From positions 32,115,025-32,179,024 of the forward strand of contig OX344763.1 of NCBI GenBank assembly GCA_947034895.1: DNA of 64,000 nt. Reading direction: 5' to 3'. Position numbers and translations under genes: made by a program. Origin of the DNA: Rhytidiadelphus loreus. Taxonomy: Eukaryota; Streptophyta; Bryopsida; Hypnales; Hylocomiaceae. Below, piece by piece: positions 34,365 to 48,200 of the stretch (its first letter is position 1; the number at the start of each line of letters is the position of its first letter). The notes under the pieces were generated by a model. That model searched no databases and had not been told where the DNA came from. It saw only the letters and a program-made list of their open reading frames with translations.

Positions 34365-35589
34365 TTTTAACCCTTTCTAGACAATATATCTTATGTTATT
34401 TGGAATTGAAATTTTTGTCAATAGAAACCTTTAGTCATTGTTAAACAAAGCTCAAAAATTTTAGGATGAAATTATAATTTATTCAAAAGTAAATAGGGGG
34501 CCAAAAAATCACTCCGCCACACGTGGGTACCCCAAATGTAGTGAGAGTGTCCACCCCTTGGATCAAGCCACTCTAATCAATAAATAAAAATTTATTATAT
34601 AATTACCTTTCTTAACCAAAAGTGAGAAGTTATGAAAATTATTGTACCTAAAGCCTAGTCTTAAACTATGATTTGTGTGAATTTTCTTAAAATGATTGCA
34701 TTCATAATTCATTAGATGAATTTCAATTGGTGTACAAGGCTATGAGTTCCCTTGCGTTCCCTTGATTTTCCAAACTCTGGGAACTCTACCACGCAACCTA
34801 CTAACGTGGTCGAGAGACTGCCACATTAGCAAATAATAATAAATTATTTTTCAAAATTATTTTTTAATTAAAAAATTTATTTAAAATTTATTTTTATTTT
34901 TAATATTTTAATAATTTTTAATGATTTTTTAATTATTATTCTTTTCAAATAGTAGTGGGTGGTTCCCTACAATGGGAACCAACCTAAAGTGGCCCTCCAC
35001 GCAGGCCAAAATACATCTAATGGGATGACCACATTATGTTGTCAAAAAATGCTATTTTGTCCTTTAGCATTAGATTTTGTAAACATGACTTCAAATTTTG
35101 AGAGTTTTAAGTTAAATAATATATTAAAATTTAGATCAATTAATATGAATTTTATTTACCTCAAAATACATATCAAATATATGTAAATGTTTATTTCAAA
35201 ACAAATATCAAACATCAAATTTCAATACGTTATTAGTTGAACTTGCAATTATAATAAATTACTCAATTTTATAAGTATTTTTAGATTCTCAAAGTTTCTA
35301 AAAGCTAAACTTGCTAAGCTTCATTTTGTTGGTTAAAGTTCAAGTCTAATAAATCAAGATTATAGTTTATCTTCAATGCAAAAAATAAATTAAATATTAG
35401 TTAATTTGAAGAATGACAAAATATATTATATTTATACAAATTGAAGATACATGTATTATATTGAAAAGCCATAAAATTTTCAAAAATAGTCAAAATGATT
35501 AGAAAAAATTTCCACAAATACACATATTACCTTTGTATATCCATTAGAAATTTATAGTTCAAAATAATAATTGTAGACCTTTGATTAAA
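34365..35589. other. Very AT-rich stretch, no gene seen
   Basis: It includes a T/A-dominated tract at 34,840-34,950. Small frames such as 34,959-35,186 lack coding features. No RNA gene was recognised. Confidence 0.4.
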
Positions 35590-38500
35590 ACTATCAAAGA
35601 TTGCTTAAGAACAATTTTTTTTTCTAGTTTATAAGTTCACATTAGTCAAAATATAAGAGTCCTCTATAGTTATGCAATGAATTAGCTTCTATTGCTGATT
35701 TGAAAAAGGAAATTTGAGGTTCATATTTGTGGAGATGCTCTATCATGTCCTCCTCAACTAATCAGTAGTTGAATGTGTATTGAAATTCATATAAGTAGGA
35801 AATATATTATTTTGATTATCAAGTAATATTTGATAATTAAATAATAATAAAAACTATTATTTTACCATAACAAAGAGCATTTTCTAACATAATTTAGGTA
35901 TTGTCTAATGGCAAAGTATGACTAAGTATATACATTTATTCTCTTCTTTTTTCATCATCCCTTTGCAATTGTTGATCCTATATGGTTAACAATAAACCTC
36001 ATTCTACGCAAGAACAACACTATGTGCAATCAGAAGGTTAAACTTTAAAATTGTTGTTGAGATTTTTATCCTTCTACCTTTTGTTTATCTCATTTAGCAA
36101 AAACAAATGATTATGGCAGATTAATTAAGTGGCAATCTAGCTTTGGAAATGGGGCTATTGGTAACACTCCTATATACACTTTGAGAGGTTGGATTTCATG
36201 CATCCTAGTATTCCTTGAGAGAACAACAGTTTTCATGAAGCTGCAAGAATATATCGACGTTCAACACCTAGATGCAATAGTGTTCTTCTCAACAAGCTTG
36301 CCATATTCTTAAGAACGTTCGCATCCAATGCTTAGTTACTATTGTAACAAGTAAGATCAAGCCATCTTTGTATGATTCATTTACTGTTGTATTTTTGGTA
36401 AATTGTGAGGTTCATACTTCATATGCACAAATCCTTAGTATTTGTTGATGGAGTTGATATTCTGATTGAATTATCAAAGTTTTGTATTTGTTGATGGGTT
36501 CAATTGAATTGATGCTACTCAATTTGATTGATCAAAAGTTAAGCATGTGTGGATGGACTAAGTTGATGCTATTCAATTTGGTTACACAATTGGACAAAAT
36601 CAATTTCAAGTCTAGTATCTACAATTTTAGTATTTAAAGTCAGTACAATATCGATACTTTGTACAACTTCCACATGTCGAAAGCTCATGGTATTTCTTCA
36701 CTATTGATTGTTTCAAAGCCTCTCAATTTGTACTCTAACTTTTGCAGATCACATTGGCAGGAATAAATATCAACAAATATTGATAAGCCATCAACAAGGT
36801 GAGGCATGAAAGCTTAAAACCTTGATCGCTAAACCATTATCAATGGTCGCTAGTAAGCTACAACTTGCAAACATTTTTGAAAGTGATTTTGCTACTGTAC
36901 GTACTTAAATGCTTCTTTGAGTTTTTGTGACTTTTGCCAACTTGCTCTATAGCTTGCATGCCATGCCATAGAATATCAATACACTTTGGGATTGTCAATT
37001 GAAAGATAACTCTATAGAACAAGCACTAGAAAAAACCCTTGTTTTCTGTGTTGTTTTAAGAGATGTAAAAGTGTGTTATTTTGAATTGAAAGCAAATCAA
37101 CTCTAATGTCACCTAAAATCCGTCAAAGGTAGCGTTTCTATGACCGGCTAAAATCTTCTAAAATGTGCACTAATGTCTATATGTTTGATAAAACGGCTGC
37201 AAATACCTTGTGTTTGCACCCTCTAATCTACCACATTGATGTCACAGCAGCCATGCCATTTTTTTTTGTTCGGGCAATGTTCATTTAAAAAATAAATAAA
37301 TAACCACTGTAAAAATGTGGTAAGACAGATGATTCACCGAAAATATGTGGCATTAATGGTATTAAATTATTTACAATTAAAATTATTTAATTATACAAAA
37401 TAATTATTTTTTAAAAAATCCAAGAGAAAAAAAAAATTCTAAAATTCACAAACAATTAATGACCTACCATTTAAAGAACTTCTGATGGAAAAGTCAAGTA
37501 ATTACATCATTGGTGCTTGTGAAAACGAGGGAAAGAAGAGTCCCTTTTATACCTAAATCCATTGTCCGTCTATGACAAAGGATATGGGATAATTCAAAAT
37601 TGAAAACTTAACCACATAACATGCAAATGTTTTTTCAAACATTCAATTTTGAACAAAGAATTTGTTTTACATATCCCATATGGGTTGCCTTACTTCCTAC
37701 CAACCCACCAGTATAAAACCTAAAGGACCAATGCTCCTTTACTGCAAATAAACATCCAAAATTGCCATCTTCATAGAAAAGAGTAAAAAGAAAACTTAAT
37801 TGTTTCTTTTGCACATCTAACCGTATTATCTTACACATGATTAGTATGAAAATGTGTTAAAACAATTTCAAAAATTTTGACCGCATACATTGCAATATAT
37901 CAGCGTTGAAAGTGAAAAAAACAAAATTTCAGCACATTACGGGACCTAGATTATTTGACTTTAAACCTTCTTAAATTAAATTTTTTGCACTACAGAGTTT
38001 TGAGCTTCAAATCTTTATTGTGGGGAATTGAGTTGAGAGTCTAGGGAAAAAAAGGACTTCAAAAAAACTTAATTTGTATTCTTTAAGAAATTATTAAGTA
38101 AAAATAGGTATGAGATAGAAGGAAAATCTAAATTATTAAGGACCTTAAAATGGAGTGATTGTTTTAGCAAGAAAACTAAACCATGTAGAACTTTTTTTTT
38201 TGAACAATTGTAAAAATTGCATTCAAAAATGATTCAAGTTATTTTTTCAAGGAGATGCTCTAATTGTCCATAACTTTCTCATAACAAATCCAAATGGAAT
38301 AAATCAAAGCTTTCTATGTAGAAAAAAACATTATCTATGAAAGAAAAAAATTAATTTTAATTTTCAAATTTTTGTTTGTTGCCCCCTATCCCTTATTTTG
38401 GGCTTATTTGGGCATAACTTTTGTTCTTGAGCACTACTGTAGTTGAAAGAAAAATTACATTCCCATGAAGCTAATAAAGTTTTTTATCTTCAAAAAAAGT

Positions 38501-39560
38501 TTCAAAAAAATAATGACAAAAATTCAGCCCATAGGTACTTGCCCAAAATTCCATTTGTTCCCAATGGTCTTTTAGGGGATAAGGAGCTCATTGTTTCATT
38601 CATAATGTACATCCATCTATTTTCCTTTCTATTCAAAGTATGCCATATGACTGCCCATCCTCTATTTTTTTATCATCTAGTTTGCGTTTTATCTCATTCT
38701 ACTATAACTTACAGAAATTTATTCAAATGAATCCTAAACTTCTAGTTGATGTGGCACTTCTATATTTTTTAAGATGTTTTAATAAACATGACGATGTTTT
38801 ATTTGATGTCCAGAAAAACATACACATTCCCTGTGTCATCCACCTATTTTTGCTCTGATATCCCCACATCTTCCCCAACATTAGTAAAAATTTGCCTCCC
38901 ATAGGCTCATAATTTGTGACACATTGATGTCAATGAAAACATGTCCTATTTTTTTGTAACACCACATAAAACACGGGTTTCTTATAGTGAAGAAAAAAAA
39001 AATTTATTCATTTCTAGCAAAGTCTAAACTTGTAAGTTGTGGTTGCTAGTACCAACTTCTGATCCATTTATATGAACTTGTAAATATAATCCTATAATTG
39101 TATCAACCAAATGATTGACTTAAGCATATCTTATACATATCATAATGAAGCACACACAACAATTGATAACATCATCATATCAACATGTCACTAAGGAAGA
39201 AAATGAGGTTGCATTTAAAAACATATCAAAGATTCTAGCCAAATTACAACATTGAAGCGAAAGCAAGAACCTGCATAGAATTTTATTGGGTGACCTTAAA
39301 ACCATTCTAAGACCATCTTTTTTGTCACAATATCAAGCAAGAAGAAGGTGAAGATAATGGATAGAAGAGAATAAAAGGAAAGGGAACTTATATTGATTGG
39401 TTTCATGGAGATTTGTGGCCACCTATTTATGTTATTGTAACAATGCATTGCAATCTCTCTGTTGCTTTGCAAAATTTGTAAGAATTTTTTAGAAAGCTTA
39501 GGGATATGCGTAGCCCTTACAACAAATTCAGCAGAGCTTGATCCTTTGCAAAATGGTTCA
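35590..39560. repeat. Dispersed AT-rich repeat, copy 2 (paralogue of 15,040-17,696)
   Basis: Colinear with copy 1 and interrupted by the CACTA element 37,024-38,989. It ends at about 39,560 (CCTTTGCAAAATGGTTCAC), at the same point where copy 1 joins the truncated HNL exon. No ORF with support. Confidence 0.65.
37024..38989. mobile_element. Non-autonomous CACTA element, 1,966 bp
   Basis: The left end begins CACTAGAAAAAACCCTTGTT and the right end, complemented, begins CACTATAAGAAACCCGTGTT. These inverted termini stay alike for about 35 bp. A 3-bp target duplication AAG flanks both ends (37,021-37,023 and 38,990-38,992), as expected for En/Spm. The paralogous repeat near 17,125 shows the site without the insert. 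Internal frames (up to 95 aa) do not resemble a transposase, so movement would depend on enzyme supplied elsewhere. Confidence 0.9.
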
Positions 39561-39989
39561 CTTTAAATGGAATTTGAAGGAGAAGTTTTGCCAAGCAATT
39601 GAGAAAGAAAGTACCTCACTTTTAGCAAAAATTCATGTCATGGTTATAATGGAAAGAGAGCCAAAGCTAAGGAAGGAGATTTATAAGATTATTACAAAAA
39701 TCCAAGGAGAAGGTCAACCACTAAGGCTCCTCTTGTGCAACCAATCATTCAAGGCATTACTGAAAATTATGCACCTCATTTGCTTACTCACATGGAAAAC
39801 TCCAATGGTACTTTTGAGTTAGTTTGTGATGGACAAGGCTTTTCTTTCAAATTCATTGGAACTAGAGCTATTGTGTCTCAACTATAGTTGAATCTAAGTT
39901 GCCATCAAATTGGGATCTAAAATGGTGCAACATGTAGACTTTATTTTGTTCCATCAAGAGTTGAGAAAACATAAGAGAAGAAGGGATCC

Positions 39990-40171
39990 AAGTAAATATG
40001 TAGAAGGCGGCCTAAGCCCTCCTAGGTGGCCACAACTCCTATGCAGCTATGCCACATTAGCAAGCCACCTAGGCAACCAGCTTTGCCATGCAAGCTAAGG
40101 GGTGCCAAGGGGGTTTGAACCTTGCACCTTTTGTTTGTAGTAAAAGACCTTAACCAACACACCATGCATCC
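39990..40171 (-). mobile_element. tRNA-derived SINE
   Basis: On the minus strand the head starts GGATGCATGGTGTGTTGGTT, containing an A-box-like TGGTGTGTTGG. About 50 bp on there is a B box, GGTTCAAACCC, the spacing of an RNA polymerase III internal promoter. The arms do not form a tRNA acceptor stem, so this is a SINE head and not a tRNA gene. The 3' boundary is approximate. Confidence 0.6.
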
Positions 40172-40240
40172 ACTTACATTTACAATTTTATTTATTTAGT
40201 TTTTGCTAGTTTTTTTCATTTGGTTTGTGAACTCAGAAGA

Positions 40241-40578
40241 CTTTAGAGTCCATTTAGGCATAGTAAAGCAACTTTTTTCAAATACTTTGAATTAAAAAAA
40301 GTTGAAAAATCAAGCTAATTTTCACCTCCAAAAATCCGTTTGTGATTTTGACTCTCCAATAAAAAATGATGAAAGAAATTTAGAGAGGATCTTTAAAAAT
40401 GTCAATTGAAAGAAAATGTCCATTCTAAATCCTCTCTGAACTTTGTTCATAACTTATGATTGGAGGGTCTAAATCTCAAATGGTTTTGAATGTGAAAGTT
40501 AGCTTGGTTTCCAAACTTTTATTTAGTTCAAAGCTTTTTGAATTTTTTTGTTTTACTATGCCTAAATGGACTTTGAAG
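40241..40578. mobile_element. Fold-back MITE, same family as 32,601
   Basis: The ends AGTCCATTTAGGCATAGTAA and TTACTATGCCTAAATGGACT type sequences are complementary. Internal AAAATCCGTTT and CCTCTCTGAA phrases match the other two copies. Confidence 0.75.
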
Positions 40579-43500
40579 TCTGATGAGTTTAAAAATCACC
40601 AAATTGTGAATGATTAAGTTAAAAAAATAAAATTCCATTGTACATAGAATTCTAACCTTGGTGATTTAACCCGTAAATGCCCAAGACTTTTGAAGTGTGT
40701 TTTGCCTATAAAAAAAGACTATGGGCTTATAGTTATCTCCAATGAAGCAAACAAAAATTTCTTCTAAATGTAACCATATAGATGTTAAAAGAGCTTGCTT
40801 ATTAGTGTATAATCCAATTTTGAGTGTGAAATTGCATAAGAGTTGTGAGATTATAACAAGAGAAATGTAATTATCCTATTTTTAGTATGCTACCCGTCCC
40901 CACTATATATGTTTAAGAAATTTGCATATAAGAATTTTTGGAGATTGGAGGTGATATAAACAACTAAAAATAGTGTTAGCACACTAAAATGCACTTTCAA
41001 AAACCTTAAATTCAAATGAAGAGCTATCAAACTCATTACACAATCCACCTTGCAAGTGTTGAAATGCAATTTTTTTTATAAGTAGAAATTGCAAATAACT
41101 CCAAATCAACACTTGCATGTTTAAATTTTCAATGGTGAAAATCTTGAAAACAATTTATTCTTTCCATTAGGATCATTTTCAAAGCAAATGGACATGTACA
41201 ATGTTTTAGATCTCAAATCAAGTGAAATTAGCAAATTTTGCTCAAAGTCCGGAAATGTAAAGTTGACAAGTTGTACTCTTCACTAATTGTAAAAACATGC
41301 GTTTGAGGCCCTATCAAAAAACAAATATTTCAATTTCAATTTCAAATTTCAATTTCACAAAGTCAAAAATTATATTTTTGGTGAATTTCTAAAGTCAATT
41401 TCCCTGGTTTTACAAAAAAAATTATTGAATACAATTGGTGATAGGTAGGGAACATCCATACACATATCTTTCATATTAAAAATCAAACCCTTAAGTAACA
41501 AAATTTTGATCAATGAAGAATTCAATGAAAAGTGCCATATGACCAAATTTTGAAGAAATGGATATCTCTACATTTTAACTTGATTTTGGCAAAGTAATTG
41601 TACCATCATGCTTGTATGTATGAAATTAGTTACCATGTGAGGTGCAAATAGAAAAATCTAATTATAGAAAAGAGATATCTATTTTACAACATTTTAGGCA
41701 TTGTCACTCAAATATGGAAATCTTTATAGAAGGAATTGTGAAACTCTTTTGGAGGTGCTTGTTGAAGGGAAGAGGTGCGTATGGATGTTCCCTACATATC
41801 TATGAAATCAAATTCAAAAAATTCATCACCAATTGTTCTCAATAAAATATTATGTTAAACCATGAAAACGAACATTAAAAATTCACTAAAAATGAATTCT
41901 GCTTTTTTTGAAACCGAAATTTGGTATGCTTGATTGGGATCGCATAAGGATGCAATGATAATTATGCTTACCAAAATATACCAATTATATTGCACATTGT
42001 ACAAAAAAATGTAAATGGCTCAAATTGGTTGGTTGTAAGCTTTTAGTACTTGACTGTATAGTAAGTTAAGTTTGCTTACATTGTTAGACTATTTAAGCTA
42101 AGAAGATTGGAGCATAATATAGTTTACATTAGATTCCATCAAAAGTTGAGCCTAGCTACCATATTGTGCCATACTAGCTATAGGAAAAGTCTACAGTTGC
42201 AATGGACTATTTCTAGTTAAAAACAACAACATTCACACTCATCATTATGAGGTATTTCTTTGTAACCATTGTATTTCATTTCATGGGCTCTTGCTCCATG
42301 TTAGAGGAGGAAGATCATTTTGGAACAAATTTATTGAGGCCAAATGGAAGATCGTTTTGGGATGGAGAGAGTAGTCTATAATTCTAAACTTATATGTGTT
42401 TGTTATAATAATTCTAATATTAATGACCTATTACCTTGATAAATAGTAAACCTTAAATTTTTAATGAGTAAAATTTTACTACTATACTATTAATAATCAA
42501 CCAATGTTTAAAATATAGGTTGGTAAATATTTGAAGATATTTAGAAAAGATAACAAAGATTCAATAATATAAAAAAAAAAAGCTCACTAATTGAATTTCC
42601 CTAGAAAGGAATGAATGAAAGCTAGAGTTTGAATGAAAATCCTTAGATCTATAAGGATGTTTTTATTTGTATTGACTCTTAGGATATGTTTAAGATACAT
42701 TTTTTCTAATTTGAAGATGCTCCTTTTCAACCATTCACATCTTTAGAAAAAAATTGTGTTCTTTGCACTTGCGTAAAGGTAGTGCACTTTTAGCACATGT
42801 GGAAGGTGGAAACTTTATTATTTTTAGAAAATCTCTTTGTAGGCTTTTGTAGCTTTAGTAGAAGTCCTTGTATCCCAATTTTCACCTTCAAATTTGCATT
42901 TTTGGTTCGAAAATAGTACTATAGAACACCACCACCTATGCAATGGCAAAGGTAGTCATCCAATTGAAAAAATAAATTTATGTCAACAACTACTATTGTA
43001 AGTACCTTCATTTCAAATTTCATATGAACCTGACATATGAAGCAAGAGTTATGAGGTAAAAACCACCTATTTCTAGCCGAGGGGACAAAAAAAAGACAAA
43101 TGTTTATAGCAATCACCTTTAAGGTAAGTGCCATGGGGCAACAATACTACTCATTGTATTGTCAAGTTGTTACATTGAGCAAGAGACAAAGCCCACTTCA
43201 TGTGTGCATACATGAATATAATCCACAAGAGGATAGTAAGGTGCCTATTTATGCTTGGCTTGGGCATGGCCAAGATATCATAGAGTTAAATTGATGACCA
43301 ATATTAATAACTACTTTACATGATGGTGCCTAAACAACAAAACTCCTAAATCATGTCTTGTTGCTATATTGTTTGGAAACAATTATGAATACAACATACT
43401 AGGTCTCTTTGTAGTCAATGTCCTTAAAGTTGTATGACATTGTAAACAATATTGAGTGTCCTTCAAATGACAAAAAGACAACAATTCAAGAGTATTCACC

Positions 43501-43776
43501 AACGCAACATAAGCAAGCTCAAGAGCTATGTAACCTTATTAGACAACTTGTAGAAGAGGGACATAGAACTTGGTTTAGACCACACTCTTGCCATCTATAT
43601 GCTAAATCAAAGTAAATGGCACTAAAGCAACAAATGCAAGAATTAAAAACCAATCACATTGTAACTCGATGGATTTATGGATTACTTTTCTATAGTAAGG
43701 ATCAGTCTCTATTGTGCTCTATTTGAGGCAATTGAAGAACATTCCTTCGGTCATAGCATGATTCACAAAGATCAAA
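40579..43776. other. AT-rich non-coding stretch with an old fold-back relic
   Basis: No gene is supported. About 41,410-41,960 is a diverged copy of the fold-back element seen at 23,600 and 62,280 (GTAGGGAACATCCATAC against GTATGGATGTTCCCTAC). The 65-aa plus frame at 43,418-43,615 is unrecognised and probably fortuitous. Confidence 0.45.
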
Positions 43777-45243
43777 CTAAAGGCAATGCCAACACTTGGT
43801 AGAGACCACCTTCAAGTTAGAACTATTACATCTAGCTTGATTAGAAGAACAATACTTTGTCAAGTATTTACCATGATATAATCTTCCATCAAGAAGTTGA
43901 ATTTCAGAGTGACAATGCTGTTGGAGCTCATGCAACAAAGAAACATAACTTGTCTTCATCCCAAAAATATCAAGTGTGACCAAGTTGACTAACTCGCCAA
44001 TGGAATTTGGCAGATTGATGAGATACTCACAATTCTAAAGGAAAAGCTTTGATAGCTTGACCAACTTGCCAATGGAATTTAGTAGACTTGTGAGCCTTTA
44101 CAGCTAGAAATATTAAATGTGGACAAGTTGACTAACTTGCCAATGGAATTTGGCAAAATTGTGAGACGATCACAATTGCAAAGGGAAAATTCTAATAACT
44201 TAACCAACTTGCCAATGGAGTTTGGTAGACTTGTGTGCCCCTAGCAAACAAGAAATACAAAGTGTGAAGAAGTTGACTAACTTGCCAATTGCATTTGGTA
44301 GACTTGTCAAACCGCTGACAATTCCAAAGGTAAAACTCTGATAGGTAGACCAATTTGTCAATGGAGATTGGTAGACTTGTGAGCCCATTACAACTAGAAA
44401 TATCAAGAATAGACAAGTTGACTAACTTGCCAATGGAATCTAATAGACTTATAATTGTCAATTTTAAAATAAAAGATTTCATACGTTGGCCAACTTGTTG
44501 ACCAAATTTCCAATGGAATTTGGTAGACTTGTAAAACCCTTGCAATCACAAATATCAAATTTCGATAAGTTGATCAAGTTGCCAATGGAATCGGGTAGAC
44601 TTGTAAGACCCTTGCAACCAGAAATATCAAGTGTGGGTAAGTTCATCAAGTTGCCAATGGAATCTGGTAGACTTGTAAGACCCTCGCAATTGGAAATATC
44701 AAGTATAGACAACTCGACCAAGTTACCAATGGAATTTGGTAGACTTGTAAGACCCTTGCAACCAGAAATATCAAGTGCAAACAACTTGACCAACTTCTTG
44801 AAGGAATCGGGTAGATTGGTGAGCCTCATGCAACTTGAAATATCAAATGTGGATAAGTAGATCAAATTGCCAATGGAATCTGGTAGACTTGTAAGACCCT
44901 TGCAACCAAAAATATCAAGTGTAGACAATTGGACCAAGTTGCAAATGCAATTTGGTAGACTTTTGAGTTGCTCACAATACTTAAGGGAAAATCTTGAAAG
45001 GTTCACCAACTTGTCAAAGGAATCGAGAAGATTGGTGAGCCCCGTGCATTTTGAAATATCAAGTGTAGATAAGTAGATCAAGTTGCCAATGGAATCTGGT
45101 AGACTTGTTAGACCCTTGGAACCAGAAATATCAAGTGTCGATAAATTCATCAAGTTGCCAATGGAATCTGGTAGACTTCTAAGACCCACGCAACCGAAAA
45201 TATCAAGTGTAGACAACTTGACCAAGTTGCCAATGGAGTTTGG
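43777..45243 (-). pseudogene. Decayed 3' continuation of the HNL copy C LRR array
   Basis: Downstream of the stop at 45,244-45,246, LRR repeats continue in the same frame to 44,479 (about ten units such as GLTSLPDSIGNL). Shifts and substitutions break the frame between 44,480 and 44,000. The last piece, in the original frame (43,983-43,777), turns from LRR into VTLDIFGMKTSYVSLLHELQ and a non-repeat tail ending in a stop. This looks like the ancestral C-terminus. It is probably no longer translated, because of the upstream stop. Confidence 0.75.
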
Positions 45244-48200
45244 TTACTTTGGTAGATTTTTGAACTTGTCACAATACTTAATGGAAAGTCTTGAAAGGTT
45301 GACCAACTTGTCAAAGGAATTGGGTAGATTGGTGAGCCCCGTGCAACTTGAAATATTAAGTGTGGATAAAAAGATCAAGTTGCCAATGGAATCGGGTAGA
45401 CTTGTAAGACCCTTGCAACCAGAAATATCAAGCGTAGACAACTTGACCATGTTGCCAATGGAATCTGGTAGACTTGTAAGACCCTCGCAGCCAGAAATAT
45501 CAAGTGTAGACAACTTGACCAAGTTGCCAATGCAATCTAGTAGACTTGTAAGACCCTTGCAACCAGAAATTTTAAGTCTAGACAACTTGACCAAGTTTCC
45601 AATGGAATCTGGTAGACTTGTAAGACCCTTGCAACCAGAAATATTAAGTGTAGACAACTTCATCAAGTTGCCAATGAAATCTGGTAGACTTGTAAGACCC
45701 ACGCAACCAGAAATATCAAGTGTAGACAACTTGACCAAGTTGCAAATGGAATTTGGTAGACTTGTCAGACCCTGGCAACCAGAAATATCAAGTGTAGACA
45801 ACTTCACCAAGTTGCCAATGGAATCTGGTAGTTTTGTAAGACCCTCGCAACCAGAAATATCAAGTGTAGACAACTTCACCAAGTTGCCAATGGAATCTGG
45901 TAGACTTGTAAGACCCTTGCAACTAGAAATACTAAGTGTAGACAACTTCACCAAATTGCCAATGGAATCTAGTAGACTTGTAAGACCCATGCAACCAGAA
46001 ATATCAAGTGTAGACAACTTCACCAAGTTGCCAATGGAGTTTGGTAGATTTTTGAGCTTGTCACAATACTTAATGGAAAGTTTTGAAAGGTTGACCAACT
46101 TGTCAAAGGAATTGGATAGATTGGTGAGCCCCGTGCAACTTGAAATCTTAAGTGTGGATAAAAAGATCAAGTTGCCAATGGAATCGGGTAGACTTGTAAG
46201 ACCCTCGCAATTGGAAATATCAAGTATAGACAACTCGACCAAGTTGCCAATGGAATTTGGTAGTTTTGTAAGACCCTCGCAACTAGAAATATCAAGTGTA
46301 GACAACTTGACCAAGTTGCCAATGGAATCTAGTAGACTTGTAAGGCCCACGCAACCAGAAATATGAAGTGTAGACAACTTCACCAAGTTGCCAATGGAAT
46401 CTGGTAGACTTGTAAGACCCACGCAACCAGAAATATCAAGTGTGGATAAAAAGATCAAGTTGCCGATGGAATCTGGTAGACTTGTAAGACCCTTGCAACC
46501 AGAAACATCAAGTGTGGATAAGTTCATCAAGTTGCCAATGGAATTTGGTAGTTTTGTAAGACCCTTGCAACCAAAAATATCAAGTGTAGACAACTTCACC
46601 AAGTTGCCAATGCAATCTAGTAGACTTGTAAGACCCTTGCAACCAGAAATTTTAAGTGTAGACAACTTGACCAAGTTGCCAATGGAATCTGGTAGACTTG
46701 TAAGACCCTTGCAACCAGAAATATTAAGTGTAGACAACTTTAACAAGTTGCCAATGGAATCTGGTAGACTTGTAAGACCCTTGCAACCAGAAATATCAAG
46801 TGTAGACAACTTGACCAAGTTGCCAATGGAATCGAGTAGACTTGTAAGACCCTTGCAACCAGAAATATTAAGTGTAGACAACTTCACCAAGTTGCCAATG
46901 GAATCTGGTAGACTTGTAAGACCCTCACAATACTTAATGGAAAGTCTTGAAAGGTTGACCAACTTGTCAAAGGAATTGGGTAGATTGGTGAGCCCCGTGC
47001 AACTTGAAATATTAAGTGTAGACAACTTCAGCAAGTTGCCAATGGAATCTGGTAGACTTGTAAGACCCTCACAATACTTAATGGAAAGTCTTGAAAGGTT
47101 GACCAACTTGTCAAAGGAATTGGGTAGATTGGTGAGCCCCGTGCAACTTGAAATATTAAGTGTAGACAACTTCACCAAGTTGCCAATGGAATCTGGTAGA
47201 CTTGTAAGACCCTCGCAACCAGAAATATGAAGTGTAGACAACTTGACCAAGTTGCCAATGGAATCCGGTAGACTTGTAAGACCCTCAGAATACTTAATGG
47301 AAAGTTTTGAAAGGTTGACCAACTTATCAAAAGAATTGGGTAGATTGATGAGCCCCGTGCAACTTGAAATATCAAGTGTGGATAAGTAGACCAAGTTTCC
47401 AATGGAATTTGGTAGACTTGTAAGACCCTCGCAATTGGAAATATCAAGTGTAGACAACTTGACCAAGTCGCCAATGGAATTTGGTAGACTTGTAAGACCT
47501 TGGCAACCAGAAATATCAAGTGTAGACAATTTCACCAAATTGCCAATGGAGTTTGGTAGATTTTTGAGCTTGTCACAATACTTAATGGAAAGTCTTGAAA
47601 GGTTGACCAACTTGTCAAAGGAATCGGGTAGACTTGCAAGACCCTTGCAACCAAAAATATCAAGTGTAGACAACTTCACCAAGTTGCCAATGGAGTTTGG
47701 TAGATTTTTGAGCTTGTCACAATACTTAATGGAAAGTCTTGAAAGGTTGACCAACTTGTCAAAGGAATTGGGTAGATTGGTGAGCCCCGTGCAACTTGAA
47801 ATATTAAGTGTAGACAACTTCACCAAGTTGCCAATGGAATCTGGTAGACTTGTAAGACCCTCGCAACCAGAAATATGAAGTGTAGACAACTTGACCAAGT
47901 TGCCAATGGAATCCGGTAGACTTGTAAGACCCTCAGAATACTTAATGGAAAGTTTTGAAAGGTTGACCAACTTATCAAAAGAATTGGGTAGATTGATGAG
48001 CCCCGTGCAACTTGAAATATTAAGTGTGGATAAAATGATCAAGTTGCCAATGGAATCGGGTAGACATGTAAGACCCTTGCAACCAGAAATATCAAGTGTA
48101 GGCAACTTCACAAAGTTGCCAATGGAGTTTGGTAGATTTTTGAGCTTGTCACAATACTTAATGGAAAGTCTTGAAAGGTTGACCAACTTGTCAAAGGAAT

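Noticed and set aside
40097..40171. Possible tRNA gene on the minus strand
   Set aside because: A and B boxes are present, but the acceptor and anticodon stems do not pair and the similarity continues into a non-tRNA body, so a SINE is a better explanation.
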